Below, one piece after another: positions 1 to 7,242 of a DNA stretch of 32,705 nucleotides; within the stretch, counting starts at the first letter, position 1, and each line of letters starts with the position of its first letter. The position numbers and the translations under genes were made by a program. The notes beneath the pieces were generated by a model. It was not told the origin of the DNA. It was given only the letters and a program-made list of their open reading frames with translations, and searched no databases. The DNA comes from Thermincola carboxydiphila (lineage in GTDB: Bacteria > Bacillota > Thermincolia > Thermincolales > UBA2595). The stretch spans positions 1 through 32,705 of the forward strand of contig JAENZJ010000033.1 in the NCBI GenBank assembly GCA_016841325.1, given 5' to 3'.

Positions 1-38
1 GCCGCCATAAAGCGTTCCCGGCTTGTCATTTCACTCAT
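1..38 (-). CDS. N-terminus of probable UroD/MtaA-family methyltransferase (partial)
   Basis: Only the first 12 codons and two bases lie in the window; the gene runs off the left edge. An AGGAGGAGA ribosome site at about 46-54 precedes an ATG at 38-36, and the visible peptide is MSEMTSRERFMAA. A start of the form M-T-x-R-E-R followed by hydrophobic and alanine residues is typical of uroporphyrinogen-decarboxylase-fold proteins, including corrinoid:CoM-type methyltransferases. It is read 41 bp after the QueG-like iron-sulfur gene on the same strand, probably in one operon. The family call rests on a dozen residues and is tentative. Confidence 0.45.
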   Translation of the reverse strand, partial: MSEMTSRERFMA

Positions 39-79
39 TCTCTAATCTCCTCCTTTTTATAAGTAAGTTTTCAATAGCC

Positions 80-811
80 TCAACGGTGCAGGGGGCATGC
101 CAGTACACACAACCCGCAAATATATGTCCCCAGGACACTGTGATTTTTCCTGAGCTGTTCTGCACATGCTGTCACGTTAATCTTGGGTCCACAGTTCCCG
201 CGCACCCACTCATCAGGAGTAATCGCTGCTGCCGGACAGATGTCCACACAACGGGTGCATTTATTACACTGTCCCCTGGTGTAAGGATTGTCGGAAGCAG
301 TCAGCGGCGCATCTGTCAATACTGTGGCCCAGCTTAACCTGGCTCCGTATTCCGGCGTTACCAGCAGTCCGTTCTTACCGATCCACCCCAATCCGGCACA
401 GGTAGCAGCGGTCTTATGGGGAAAAAGAGGGTAAAGACGGGCGGCAAAAGACGGATCATACCTGTCTGTATCCGGTGGAATGGCAAAAGCCTTCCAGCCC
501 AGAGAACGCAGATAGGAAACTGTTCTTTTCTGGACCTTTTCCAGTACTGCATCAACTGCAGGAAAGGAATTGGTATATGCGGTTACTGTTTTTTTACGGA
601 CAAGTCCCATGGCAATGGGAGGATGTGAAACCGCCAGTGATACAGCCAAAGGCAGGTGACGAAATTCATTGGCAAGGCCCTCCCGAACATCCCCGACTCC
701 TACCAGGGTAGCCCCCCAGAATTTCACCATCTTTTGAAAGGACTCTGTTTCCAGCCTGTAAACATAACTGTTGGATAAAACTTTGGTACATTGGGTATTG
801 GATAATGACAT
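80..811 (-). CDS. QueG-like double 4Fe-4S cluster protein
   Basis: A 243-residue protein related to the iron-sulfur part of epoxyqueuosine reductase QueG. The C-terminal third carries two cluster motifs: CNKCTRCVDICP near residue 180, then a later Cys followed by CGLCVLACP at the extreme C-terminus. The central GLGWIGKNGLLVTPEYG segment is also typical of QueG-like proteins. It is shorter than true QueG (about 300-380 residues), so it is probably one of the uncharacterised 4Fe-4S double-cluster proteins rather than the queuosine enzyme. The ATG at 811 has GAGGTGAG 8 nt upstream. The next gene downstream looks like a UroD-type methyltransferase, so a role as electron donor or reductive activator in corrinoid one-carbon chemistry is possible but inferred from context only. 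Confidence 0.8.
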   Translation of the reverse strand: MSLSNTQCTKVLSNSYVYRLETESFQKMVKFWGATLVGVGDVREGLANEFRHLPLAVSLAVSHPPIAMGLVRKKTVTAYTNSFPAVDAVLEKVQKRTVSYLRSLGWKAFAIPPDTDRYDPSFAARLYPLFPHKTAATCAGLGWIGKNGLLVTPEYGARLSWATVLTDAPLTASDNPYTRGQCNKCTRCVDICPAAAITPDEWVRGNCGPKINVTACAEQLRKNHSVLGTYICGLCVLACPLHR

Positions 812-923
812 GTTTTCATCTCACCTCAATTCACTGCAGGGTTACTTTTGCCGCGACAGGTTGTGCCTGAATATTATATATGCAATTTCAATGCCAATAC
901 GGTTTAATGGGAAAAAATTAATT

Positions 924-951
924 TTAAAACCCCATTTTCATGGGATTTTAA
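924..951 (-). terminator. Terminator-like hairpin with GAAA tetraloop
   Basis: On the minus strand TTAAAATCCCAT, loop GAAA, ATGGGGTTTTAA forms a 12-bp stem with one U-G wobble and a GNRA-type tetraloop, followed after a few bases by a run of six T. It lies 110 bp before the QueG-like gene and 220 bp after the terminator of the preceding gene. It could be a back-up terminator, a leader attenuator of the QueG gene, or the end of an unrecognised small transcript. Confidence 0.45.
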
Positions 952-1165
952 GGATTTATACAGCTTAGTTACTCTTTTACTCAGGAAATGCAGACAACGT
1001 ATTCCAGATTTGTTTTTGTTCCATCAAGGAACACTATAATAGGTTTTTCCCTGCTTTTTATGTAATTTAGATTGAAAAATTGTTATATCCCGATACAACA
1101 TGCCCTGTCTCCAATATGTTCTATTATGAAACAGTGTTCCATTACAGTTTTTTTCAAAATGATAC

Positions 1166-1207
1166 AATAAAAAAACCCCGTTCCACTTTCACAGCAGAAC
1201 GGGGTTT
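1166..1207 (-). terminator. Intrinsic terminator of the zinc-ribbon gene
   Basis: On the minus strand AAACCCCGTTC pairs with GAACGGGGTTT (11 bp, loop 13 nt) and runs into a stretch of seven T. It begins 3 bp after the stop codon of the gene at 1210-2166. Confidence 0.9.
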
Positions 1208-1209
1208 GA

Positions 1210-2166
1210 TTATCCGGTGCCCTCTTCATGTTCTATATATCGGTTATATGTGCCTAAGATATAGTTCACATGGCTCCCCACTTCCTCAAGGGATGTGTAG
1301 TCCCATACAGGGAAGGAGACATGCAGGTATGGAACTGTACCGGTACCACAGAACAATTTTGCATTATGTTCCCGGAGCAGTTCCAGGTCCCGTGAATTTA
1401 CATAGCGGGTATCGTAAACGGAAGGGAGAACCTTGTTACTCACATTGATACCTTCCGGCTTATTTAACACAATATTGAAACTGACCGGTTTAACCGGCGG
1501 CGTGACTGTATAAATACAACCGAGATAAATGGGAGGCTCGGCAACACAGGTAACATGTGTACAGAGATATTTGCTCCGGATGTTGATAAAATCCACCTTA
1601 CACAGGTGCATCTCCGGGTCCTTTCCATTGCTTGCCCTTAACGGCAAATAACTCGCTCTCTGGCTTTCAAAATACCGCCGCCCCCCGCCTTTATATGAGT
1701 AAGCCCCGCATTGCGGGCACTGCTGTTGTGCAGGCCTGATTTCACTTCTGCAGACCGGGCACTTCAGGGCTTGCTTCACTTCATCAAGAGCGACTGTTTT
1801 TTTTCCCGGGTAGCCGGTTACTGCCCTGTACTCAGGAATTAGCAGATAGCGGAACCTCATTTCTTCTTCATCACGACAGTCGGAAAAACTATATTCCCTA
1901 AAAATACCCGGCTGGTTCGTGGCCCTGGCATAACTCTGCAGGACCGTATAGGCCCGCTCTAACCCGGCTTCATTGAGGTCGCTAAATTTATACATCATAG
2001 CGCCCTTGTCGGTAGAAATCTTCATCTCAGCTTCCATCTGCTCATTCCGGGCAACTTTTGCAGCCAGTTCCAACTGCTGGAGTCCCATAAAACCAGGATT
2101 AATCTCACCAAAGGCTTTGCTGGCAATAATAACCTTAAATATTTTTTCGCCCCGGGCCAGGTCCAC
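1210..2166 (-). CDS. Unknown protein with internal zinc ribbon
   Basis: Not recognised as a named family. The chain is about 318 residues with no signal peptide or membrane segment. Near residues 136-155 it has CPVCRSEI...QQCPQCGAY, a two-CxxC zinc ribbon of the rubredoxin-knuckle type; the halves on either side look like mixed alpha/beta soluble domains. An ATG at 2175 directly abuts the GGGAG ribosome site (2176-2180), leaving no spacer, so the GTG at 2166, 9 nt away, is the more likely start. A TATAAT at 2200-2205 without a clear -35 box suggests its own promoter. It ends at a strong terminator, so it is probably monocistronic. Confidence 0.7.
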   Translation of the reverse strand: MDLARGEKIFKVIIASKAFGEINPGFMGLQQLELAAKVARNEQMEAEMKISTDKGAMMYKFSDLNEAGLERAYTVLQSYARATNQPGIFREYSFSDCRDEEEMRFRYLLIPEYRAVTGYPGKKTVALDEVKQALKCPVCRSEIRPAQQQCPQCGAYSYKGGGRRYFESQRASYLPLRASNGKDPEMHLCKVDFINIRSKYLCTHVTCVAEPPIYLGCIYTVTPPVKPVSFNIVLNKPEGINVSNKVLPSVYDTRYVNSRDLELLREHNAKLFCGTGTVPYLHVSFPVWDYTSLEEVGSHVNYILGTYNRYIEHEEGTG

Positions 2167-2243
2167 TGATACCATCTCCCATACAGGTAATTTCCCTGTA
2201 TTATACCCTGAATTTATTGCCAGTACACCCGAAGGTCAAAATT

Positions 2244-2263
2244 TAAGCATGTTTTTATGCTTA
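2244..2263 (-). terminator. Probable mnmA terminator
   Basis: TAAGCAT and ATGCTTA form a 7-bp stem with a 6-nt loop just beyond the mnmA stop; the minus strand continues into AATTTTG. Short stem and modest T-run. Confidence 0.5.
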
Positions 2264-2268
2264 GCGGC

Positions 2269-3363
2269 TTACAGTTTTTGTTCTATTGTACCTCCACCCA
2301 CAACATAATCTTCCTGATAATATACAACTGCCTGGCCAGGGGTAATAGCCCTCTGCAGCTCGCTGAATTTAAGCCTGATCCTGCCGTTTTTTTCAGGTGT
2401 GATTACTGCTTCGGCAGGTTGTGCAGTGTACCTTATTTTTGCATGCACAGTCATCGGGCCAGTTATTTCTTCATATAAAATGATATTATTATCACCGGCC
2501 AGCAATTCCGTACCAAAAACCTCATCATTTTTACCCAGGATAACAGCATTCCTGTCAGGGTCAAGGGCTACAACATACATGGGTTCTCCGAAGGTGATCC
2601 CCAGTCCTTTCCGCTGGCCTACGGTATAATATGCCATTCCCCGGTGTTGTCCGAGGACGTTTCCTTTGGTATCCAGAAACGGGCCCGGCTTTATCTCTTT
2701 TCCGGCCTTTTCACGCAGGAACCTGTGGTAATCATTATCTGTAACAAAACATATTTCCTGGCTTTCCGGTTTATGGGCAACCTTCAGTCCATAACTTTCC
2801 GCCATCCTGCGGACCTCTTTCTTAGTATATTCCCCGAGAGGCATCATTGTCCTTTCCAACTGCTGCTGGTCCATGTTGTAGAGTACATATGTCTGGTCCT
2901 TACGGCTGTCTCGTGCCCTGCATATGGTATAGCGGCCATGCTCTTTGCTGAACCCGATCCTTGCATAATGACCTGTCGCTATATAATCGGCACCCAGACC
3001 TATAGCCTTTGATAAAAATGCATCAAACTTAATGAACCTGTTACAGGCGATACACGGGTTAGGTGTCCTTCCGGACAAATACTCACCGATAAAGGGCTGA
3101 ATCACTTTCACCTCAAACAAATCCCGGAAGTTCATTACATAAAACGGAATGTCAAGGGTATCAGCTACCCTCCTGGCATCTTCAACTGCCGAAAGAGAAC
3201 AGCAGCCGCCCTGGTCCGACTCCTTGTCCGGGTCATCTGAAGGCCAAATCTGCATGGTTACCCCAATAACTTCATATCCGTCATCCCGCAGCAGGGCTGC
3301 TGTAAGTGAACTGTCGACCCCACCGCTCATGGCAACAACGATCTTTTTCCTTTTTTTGTACAT
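2269..3363 (-). CDS. mnmA: tRNA-specific 2-thiouridylase MnmA
   Basis: 364 residues, the usual length. MnmA activates U34 of Lys, Glu and Gln tRNAs by adenylation and replaces the 2-oxygen with sulfur delivered from a cysteine desulfurase. The ATP PP-loop SGGVDSS is at residues 13-19. The catalytic cysteine pair is visible as NPCIACNRFIKFD and SQEICFV, and GQRKGLGI marks the start of the C-terminal barrel. It follows iscU and iscS on the same strand, which fits their role as sulfur source. A hairpin between iscU and mnmA suggests partial uncoupling of transcription. The start is ATG with AGGTGA upstream. Confidence 0.97.
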   Translation of the reverse strand: MYKKRKKIVVAMSGGVDSSLTAALLRDDGYEVIGVTMQIWPSDDPDKESDQGGCCSLSAVEDARRVADTLDIPFYVMNFRDLFEVKVIQPFIGEYLSGRTPNPCIACNRFIKFDAFLSKAIGLGADYIATGHYARIGFSKEHGRYTICRARDSRKDQTYVLYNMDQQQLERTMMPLGEYTKKEVRRMAESYGLKVAHKPESQEICFVTDNDYHRFLREKAGKEIKPGPFLDTKGNVLGQHRGMAYYTVGQRKGLGITFGEPMYVVALDPDRNAVILGKNDEVFGTELLAGDNNIILYEEITGPMTVHAKIRYTAQPAEAVITPEKNGRIRLKFSELQRAITPGQAVVYYQEDYVVGGGTIEQKL

Positions 3364-3392
3364 AAAATCACCTTGCTTCTAATAATAAAACA

Positions 3393-3414
3393 TAACGGGG
3401 TAATAACCCCGTTA
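3393..3414 (-). terminator. Hairpin between iscU and mnmA
   Basis: TAACGGGG and CCCCGTTA form an 8-bp stem with a 6-nt loop, followed on the minus strand by ATGTTTTATTATT. It would end or attenuate the isc transcript ahead of mnmA. Confidence 0.6.
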
Positions 3415-3436
3415 GAAATACAGTTAATATTAATAT

Positions 3437-3814
3437 TTATTTTGCCTCCAGTTTATTTTTATAGTCCTCAATGGCCTTATGGAGGGCATCGGCAGCCAGG
3501 TTGGAACAGTGCATTTTGGCAGGCGGCAGTCCTCCCAGAGCCTCAGCAACAGCCTTATTGGTAATCTCAAGGGCTTCCTCAAGGGTTTTACCCCTTACCA
3601 TTTCCGTTACCATACTGCTAGTGGCTATGGCCGCCCCGCAGCCAAATGTCTTGAACTTGACGTCTTCTATAACCCCGCCATCATTTACTTTTATGGAAAT
3701 CCTCATGATATCTCCACAGGTCGGGTTACCAACTTCCCCGACTCCGGATGCATTCTCAACCTCACCCACATTTCGGGGATTGGTGAAATGATCCATTACT
3801 TTGTCATTGTACAT
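3437..3814 (-). CDS. iscU: Iron-sulfur cluster scaffold IscU/NifU N-terminal type
   Basis: A 125-residue scaffold on which IscS-derived sulfur and iron are assembled into 2Fe-2S clusters. The three ligand cysteines are visible in NPTCGDI, FGCGAAIA and MHCSNLA. Homologues start with MYND-K-V-x-D-H-F-x-N-P-R-N-V-G, and the ATG at 3814 gives exactly this, with AAGGAG 10 nt upstream. A longer reading upstream would lie inside iscS. The start overlaps the iscS stop by 11 bp, pointing to translational coupling. Confidence 0.96.
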   Translation of the reverse strand: MYNDKVMDHFTNPRNVGEVENASGVGEVGNPTCGDIMRISIKVNDGGVIEDVKFKTFGCGAAIATSSMVTEMVRGKTLEEALEITNKAVAEALGGLPPAKMHCSNLAADALHKAIEDYKNKLEAK

Positions 3815-5012
3815 TTGAACAGCACTCCTTACTTTGGTCTTTGGACTTATCCCTGTTGGCATACAGTGGTGACATGGCCCTCAATCTCTCTACAATTTCA
3901 GGTAATACCTCAATTACATAATCTATCTCTTCTTCGGTATTATCTTTTCCCAGGGTCATCCGCAGCGACCCGTGGGCAATTTCATGTGACAGTCCCAAGG
4001 CCAGCAGTACATGAGACGGGTCAAGGGAACCCGAAGTACAGGCCGACCCACTGGATGCGGCAATACCCTTCATATCAAGGCTTAACAGCAGAGACTCCCC
4101 TTCAATATACCGGAAACTCAGGTTTACGTTATTTGGCAGCCGTTCCGTTGGATGTCCGTTGAGTTTAACCTCATCTATCCCCGCAGTCAGTTCTTTTATC
4201 AGCTTATCGCGGAGACGTGTCTGGTAGGCCATCTGTTCATCAAGTGAGGCCACAGCCTTATCTATCGCCATGCCAAATCCCACGATCCCCGGTACATTAA
4301 GGGTCCCCGGACGGCGCTTTCTCTCCTGTGACCCACCGAAGGAAATGGGAAGCATGCGGACACCCTTTCTCATGTACAGGCATCCGATGCCCTTAGGGCC
4401 GTAGAACTTATGTGCTGAAATTGACAGCAGGTCAATATTCAGTTCATCAACATCTACCGGTATCTTGCCAACGGACTGTACCGTGTCACTATGGAAAAAG
4501 ACTCCCTTCTCCCGTGCCAGTGCCCCGATTTCCCTGATAGGCTGAATGGTGCCAACTTCGTTGTTGGCATGCATCACCGAAACAAGGACAGTCTGGTCAG
4601 TAATAGCATTCCTGACATCGTCAGGATTAACCCTGCCATATTCATCTACAGGCAGGTAGGTAACCTCAAAGCCTTCCCGTTCCAATGCCTTGCAGGTATC
4701 TAACACAGCATGGTGTTCAATTGAGGAAGTAATTATATGGTTACCCCTTTTCCGGTTGGCAAAGGCTACCCCCCTGATAGCCAGGTTATCTGCTTCAGTT
4801 CCGCCACTGGTAAAAATAATTTCATTAGGCTCTGCCCCGATTGCTTTTGCAACCTTCTCCCTGGCTTCCTCTACAGCCTTCCGGGCAGACCGGCCAAAGG
4901 AATGGACACTTGAAGGGTTTCCGTAATGGTCAGTCATGAATTCAAGCATTGCCCTGGCAACATCTTCATCTGTTCTTGTCGTAGCGCTGTGATCCAGGTA
5001 TATTTTATTCAC
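3804..5012 (-). CDS. iscS: Cysteine desulfurase IscS/NifS
   Basis: 402-residue PLP-dependent enzyme that converts cysteine to alanine and holds the sulfur as a persulfide for Fe-S assembly and tRNA thiolation. The PLP lysine is in SAHKFYGPKG and the persulfide cysteine in SSGSACTSGS, a mobile loop of the IscS (group I) type. It overlaps iscR by 8 bp upstream and iscU by 11 bp downstream, so the three are one tightly coupled operon. The C-terminus ends in KECCSNVQ; the extra Cys pair is not a common family feature and is partly dictated by overlap with the iscU ribosome site. Confidence 0.97.
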   Translation of the reverse strand: MNKIYLDHSATTRTDEDVARAMLEFMTDHYGNPSSVHSFGRSARKAVEEAREKVAKAIGAEPNEIIFTSGGTEADNLAIRGVAFANRKRGNHIITSSIEHHAVLDTCKALEREGFEVTYLPVDEYGRVNPDDVRNAITDQTVLVSVMHANNEVGTIQPIREIGALAREKGVFFHSDTVQSVGKIPVDVDELNIDLLSISAHKFYGPKGIGCLYMRKGVRMLPISFGGSQERKRRPGTLNVPGIVGFGMAIDKAVASLDEQMAYQTRLRDKLIKELTAGIDEVKLNGHPTERLPNNVNLSFRYIEGESLLLSLDMKGIAASSGSACTSGSLDPSHVLLALGLSHEIAHGSLRMTLGKDNTEEEIDYVIEVLPEIVERLRAMSPLYANRDKSKDQSKECCSNVQ

Positions 5013-5439
5013 ATTCCTTCATCTCCTTTTCGGCTTCCTTGCACATGTCTGCAAGAGATATAGAGTCCAATACATCCTCAATACTGTCCTTTACCTTTTC
5101 CCATACACCACGCGTAATACAGAACTCTGACCTCAGGCAGTGTTCTGTTTCGTTGTCATTAACACATTCTACGGGTGCAATAGGACCCTCCAGAACTCTT
5201 ACAATGTCCCCAACTTTAATATCTGCCGGATCTCTGGCGAGTATGTACCCTCCCTGGGCTCCCCTCACGCTTGAGACCAACCCGGCTTTACGGAGACCTG
5301 CAATCAACTGTTCCAAATAGTGTTCCGAAATCTCCTGACGTCCTGCAATTGTTTTCAAGGGCACCGGACCCATGCCATAGTGCCGGGCCAGTTCAAACAT
5401 TGCCTGAACTCCATAGTGACCCTTGGTCGATATCTTCAA
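5005..5439 (-). CDS. iscR: Rrf2-family Fe-S regulator IscR
   Basis: 144-residue winged-helix repressor. The N-terminal MKISTKGHYGVQAMFELA and the HYLEQLIAGLRKAGLV-RGAQGGY region are the Rrf2 DNA-binding signature. Cys92, Cys101 and Cys107 match, with slightly different spacing, the three cluster cysteines of Escherichia coli IscR (92, 98, 104). This favours a 2Fe-2S sensor over the cluster-less CymR found at the same locus in Bacillus. It leads the iscR-iscS-iscU operon, and two palindrome-like sites at its promoter suggest autoregulation. Confidence 0.9.
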   Translation of the reverse strand: MKISTKGHYGVQAMFELARHYGMGPVPLKTIAGRQEISEHYLEQLIAGLRKAGLVSSVRGAQGGYILARDPADIKVGDIVRVLEGPIAPVECVNDNETEHCLRSEFCITRGVWEKVKDSIEDVLDSISLADMCKEAEKEMKECE

Positions 5440-5465
5440 AGGCCTCCCTCCTCAAGTCCAATCCC

Positions 5466-5478
5466 TACTATTTTACTT
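5466..5478 (-). promoter_or_regulatory. Second, degenerate Rrf2/IscR operator in the isc leader
   Basis: TACTATTTTACTT shares CCTACTATTTTA with the perfect palindrome 69 bp upstream. It lies between the promoter and iscR, where binding would block transcription. Assignment to IscR is inferred from position. Confidence 0.5.
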
Positions 5479-5496
5479 GGGTATCGTCTAAGGATT

Positions 5497-5525
5497 ATGT
5501 TAGCATATGGCTTCTTTTATGTCAA
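5497..5525 (-). promoter_or_regulatory. Promoter of the iscRSU operon
   Basis: Minus-strand TTGACA (5520-5525), a 17-bp spacer and TAACAT (5497-5502): a full-consensus -35 box and a good -10 box, about 60 bp ahead of iscR. Confidence 0.8.
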
Positions 5526-5534
5526 ACAAATTCC

Positions 5535-5547
5535 TACTATTTTAGTA
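5535..5547 (-). promoter_or_regulatory. Perfect palindromic operator upstream of the isc promoter
   Basis: TACTATTTTAGTA is a 13-bp inverted repeat (TACTA-TTT-TAGTA) lying just upstream of the -35 box. A related copy lies downstream of the -10 box, so the two bracket the promoter. Confidence 0.6.
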
Positions 5548-5613
5548 TGATTTTTTTTTTAAATTTTTAACCATGATTTTTCTTGCAGGTTTGGTATGAA
5601 TCTGGGACTCGAA

Positions 5614-6456
5614 TCAAACTGGCCGTTTCCTTGCGGTCAGGTATGCCGTAACGACATAATCTCCCAGTGCCAGCCCGCTCTCCAGCATGTCAGCAATGGT
5701 ATTTTCCACAGAGTTCTCATTATCATTACTGCCATCGCCGGCTACAGGAAAACCAGGATACTTTCTAATATCCAGCCGAACATCCGTAAAACCTGCTCCG
5801 TCCACCAATTCGCGGTACTTTTCAACTAATACGGCCCCGGCAACACAACCAACATATGCCTCAATAGAACCTTTGGCTGCTTCCGGCAGTTCCCTCGTCA
5901 AAGCCATGTCTGAAACCGCAATCCTGCCGCCTGGCTTTAGTACCCGGTGGATTTCCCGGAAGACCCTTTCCTTATCCTGAGACAGGTTGATTACACAGTT
6001 GCTTATAACTACATCAACACAGTTATCAGCGACCGGGAGGTTTTCAATTTCTCCAAGCCGGAATTCGACATTGCTTATCTGGTCACGTTCTGCCAGGCTC
6101 CTGGCCTTTTCGATCATTTCAGGGGTCATATCGACTCCGATGACCTTGCCGGTTTTACCAACCCGCGATGCGGCAAGAAAACAGTCAAACCCAGCGCCGG
6201 AACCCAGGTCCAGGACAATTTCTCCCTCTTTTAAAGCAGCTATTGCCGTTGGGTTGCCGCAGCTTAAAGCAAGGTTAGCCTCAGCGGGAATAACACTTAA
6301 TTCATTACCTGAATAGCCCAGTAGTTGGGCAAATTCCCTGGAATCACCCGAACATGGGCAGCCACACCCGCATCCGGGCAGGTCTCCCCTGGCTATTTTT
6401 CCGTATGCCTCCCTGACAACTTTGGATATATTCCCGTTTGTTTCCTTTGTTTTCAT
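5614..6456 (-). CDS. arsM: Arsenite S-adenosylmethionine methyltransferase ArsM
   Basis: 280-residue class I methyltransferase predicted to methylate As(III). The SAM site is VLDLGSGAGFDCFLAA. Three cysteines that bind arsenite in this family are at 66 (LSCGNP), 154 (SNCVINL) and 204 (GCVAGA); the 50-residue gap between the last two equals that of characterised algal ArsM. The N-terminus adds a cysteine cluster, GCGCGCPCSG (29-35), common in anaerobe homologues. The ATG at 6456 has GAGGAGGAAA 5 nt upstream; a longer reading would overlap the regulator gene. It follows the MarR gene by 59 bp, which hold a copy of the putative operator. Confidence 0.9.
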   Translation of the reverse strand: MKTKETNGNISKVVREAYGKIARGDLPGCGCGCPCSGDSREFAQLLGYSGNELSVIPAEANLALSCGNPTAIAALKEGEIVLDLGSGAGFDCFLAASRVGKTGKVIGVDMTPEMIEKARSLAERDQISNVEFRLGEIENLPVADNCVDVVISNCVINLSQDKERVFREIHRVLKPGGRIAVSDMALTRELPEAAKGSIEAYVGCVAGAVLVEKYRELVDGAGFTDVRLDIRKYPGFPVAGDGSNDNENSVENTIADMLESGLALGDYVVTAYLTARKRPV

Positions 6457-6500
6457 TTCATTTCCTCCTCTTTCTATATTTTTTATTGTTTTACTTGACT

Positions 6501-6512
6501 TTTGCAAGTTTT
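6501..6512 (-). promoter_or_regulatory. Putative MarR site between marR and arsM
   Basis: TTTGCAAGTTTT is identical over 12 bp to the sequence on the -35 box of the marR promoter (7034-7045), in the same orientation. On the minus strand it is part of ACTTG-N7-CAAGT, an inverted repeat. It could give separate control of arsM. Confidence 0.5.
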
Positions 6513-6515
6513 TAT

Positions 6516-6977
6516 TCATCTCAGACAACATATGCCTGTTTTTTCCATGGCCCGGCTGAGCAGTCTCACGGAACGGACCACGGTATCACGCTCAAATTCA
6601 GTCAGCTCTGAAAACAGCAGCTCCAGATATTCCTTCATGCGATTGTTAATCTGTTGCTTTACCTGCACCCCCTCTGGAGTCAGTTTAAGTAAATTAATCC
6701 TTTTGTCACCCGGATCCTGGCACCTGGTCACCAGTCTCCTGCTTTCCAAAGTCTTAATCTGCCTGCTGAATGTGGTAATATCCATGCCCAGAGACCTGGC
6801 CACTTCCTGCATCGATGGGTTGGTCCGCCTGTCTATTTCAATGATTATGTGGCTTTGTACCAGCGAAACCTCTTCCCCGCAACAGGTATCGCAGCAGTTA
6901 GCGTTGAGAATACCGAACTGCCTTGCCAAAACCCTGATTATATCTCCGGTATCGTCCCAAAAGAATGTATCTCCCAC
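6516..6977 (-). CDS. Cysteine-rich MarR-family regulator of arsM
   Basis: 153 residues. The winged helix is visible as MQEVARSLGMDITTFSRQIKTLESRRLVTR followed by the DPGDKR wing. CCDTCC occupies residues 28-33, and the chain ends in GICCLR. Such cysteine pairs are absent from ordinary MarR proteins and suggest sensing of a thiophilic metalloid, presumably As(III). The GTG start at 6977 has GGAGGT 7 nt upstream. Directly downstream is arsM, and a shared 12-bp motif sits on its own -35 box and before arsM. Sensing of arsenic is inference; ArsR-type repressors are the usual regulators of ars genes. Confidence 0.85.
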   Translation of the reverse strand: MGDTFFWDDTGDIIRVLARQFGILNANCCDTCCGEEVSLVQSHIIIEIDRRTNPSMQEVARSLGMDITTFSRQIKTLESRRLVTRCQDPGDKRINLLKLTPEGVQVKQQINNRMKEYLELLFSELTEFERDTVVRSVRLLSRAMEKTGICCLR

Positions 6978-7011
6978 TGTATTTACCTCCGCTACCTAAT
7001 TTAATAAACTC

Positions 7012-7045
7012 ATTATAATACTTTTAATTGCAATTTGCAAGTTTT
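7012..7045 (-). promoter_or_regulatory. marR-arsM promoter with overlapping operator
   Basis: Minus-strand TTGCAA (7035-7040), a 17-bp spacer and TATAAT (7012-7017). The -35 box lies inside the motif shared with 6501-6512 and within the repeat TTGCAATTTGCAA, so a bound repressor would cover it. Confidence 0.7.
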
Positions 7046-7080
7046 ATGATGGTATAACTGTTATTTTTTCAATTTGTATA

Positions 7081-7110
7081 TTGACTCCGAACACCTGTTC
7101 GTGGTATTAT
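7081..7110 (+). promoter_or_regulatory. spoVG promoter with LexA-box-like operator
   Basis: TTGACT (7081-7086), an 18-bp spacer and TATTAT (7105-7110). Inside the spacer is CGAACACCTGTTCG (7088-7101), which contains GAAC-N4-GTTC, the core of Gram-positive LexA boxes, and is a palindrome except for the two central bases. Binding there would block the promoter. The match is to the known consensus; SOS control is inferred. Confidence 0.6.
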
Positions 7111-7125
7111 CTGGATAAGGAGGTG

Positions 7126-7227
7126 ATGCCTGGTAATCCGGCCGCTGTGAAGGATATCAACAGCATGTGTTTTTTGCGGGCCCGACACATGCAGATGAGC
7201 TGCCTTCCGGCAAAAAAATCAGATTAA
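7126..7227 (+). CDS. Possible 33-codon leader peptide upstream of spoVG
   Basis: An ATG at 7126 opens a 33-codon frame ending in TAA 15 bp before spoVG. It is preceded by TAAGGAGGTGAT (7116-7127), an exact complement of the 16S rRNA 3' tail, but the GGAGG core is only 2 nt from the ATG, shorter than usual. The peptide begins MPGNPAAVKDIN and has no membrane segment or known motif. The frame may be a regulatory leader peptide, a small SOS protein, or not translated. Confidence 0.35.
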   Translation: MPGNPAAVKDINSMCFLRARHMQMSCLPAKKSD

Positions 7228-7237
7228 GATACCAGGC
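7128..7237 (+). ncRNA. Structured spoVG leader
   Basis: GCCTGGTAATC (7128-7138) pairs with GATACCAGGC (7228-7237) in a 10-bp stem with one bulged A, closing a 90-nt loop. Inside is an 8-bp hairpin, GCATGTGT/ACACATGC (7163-7170/7185-7192). The 3' arm overlaps the weak AGGCGG ribosome site of spoVG (7234-7239), so the fold would mask it; translation of the upstream frame would melt the 5' arm. No known riboswitch class was recognised. Confidence 0.45.
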
Positions 7238-7242
7238 GGCAG

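Larger units (their letters stand above)
812..1209. other. 398-bp AT-rich intergenic region
   Basis: No convincing coding sequence on either strand. It contains two minus-strand hairpins, listed separately (924-951 and 1173-1207), and a TATATAATAT stretch near 875-885 that could supply the -10 box for the QueG-like gene, although no good -35 box stands at 17 bp. Nothing else was recognised. Confidence 0.5.

Noticed and set aside
3479-4162. 227-codon plus-strand reading frame
   Set aside because: It is antisense to iscU and iscS, which have clear family motifs; no ribosome site or recognisable protein features.
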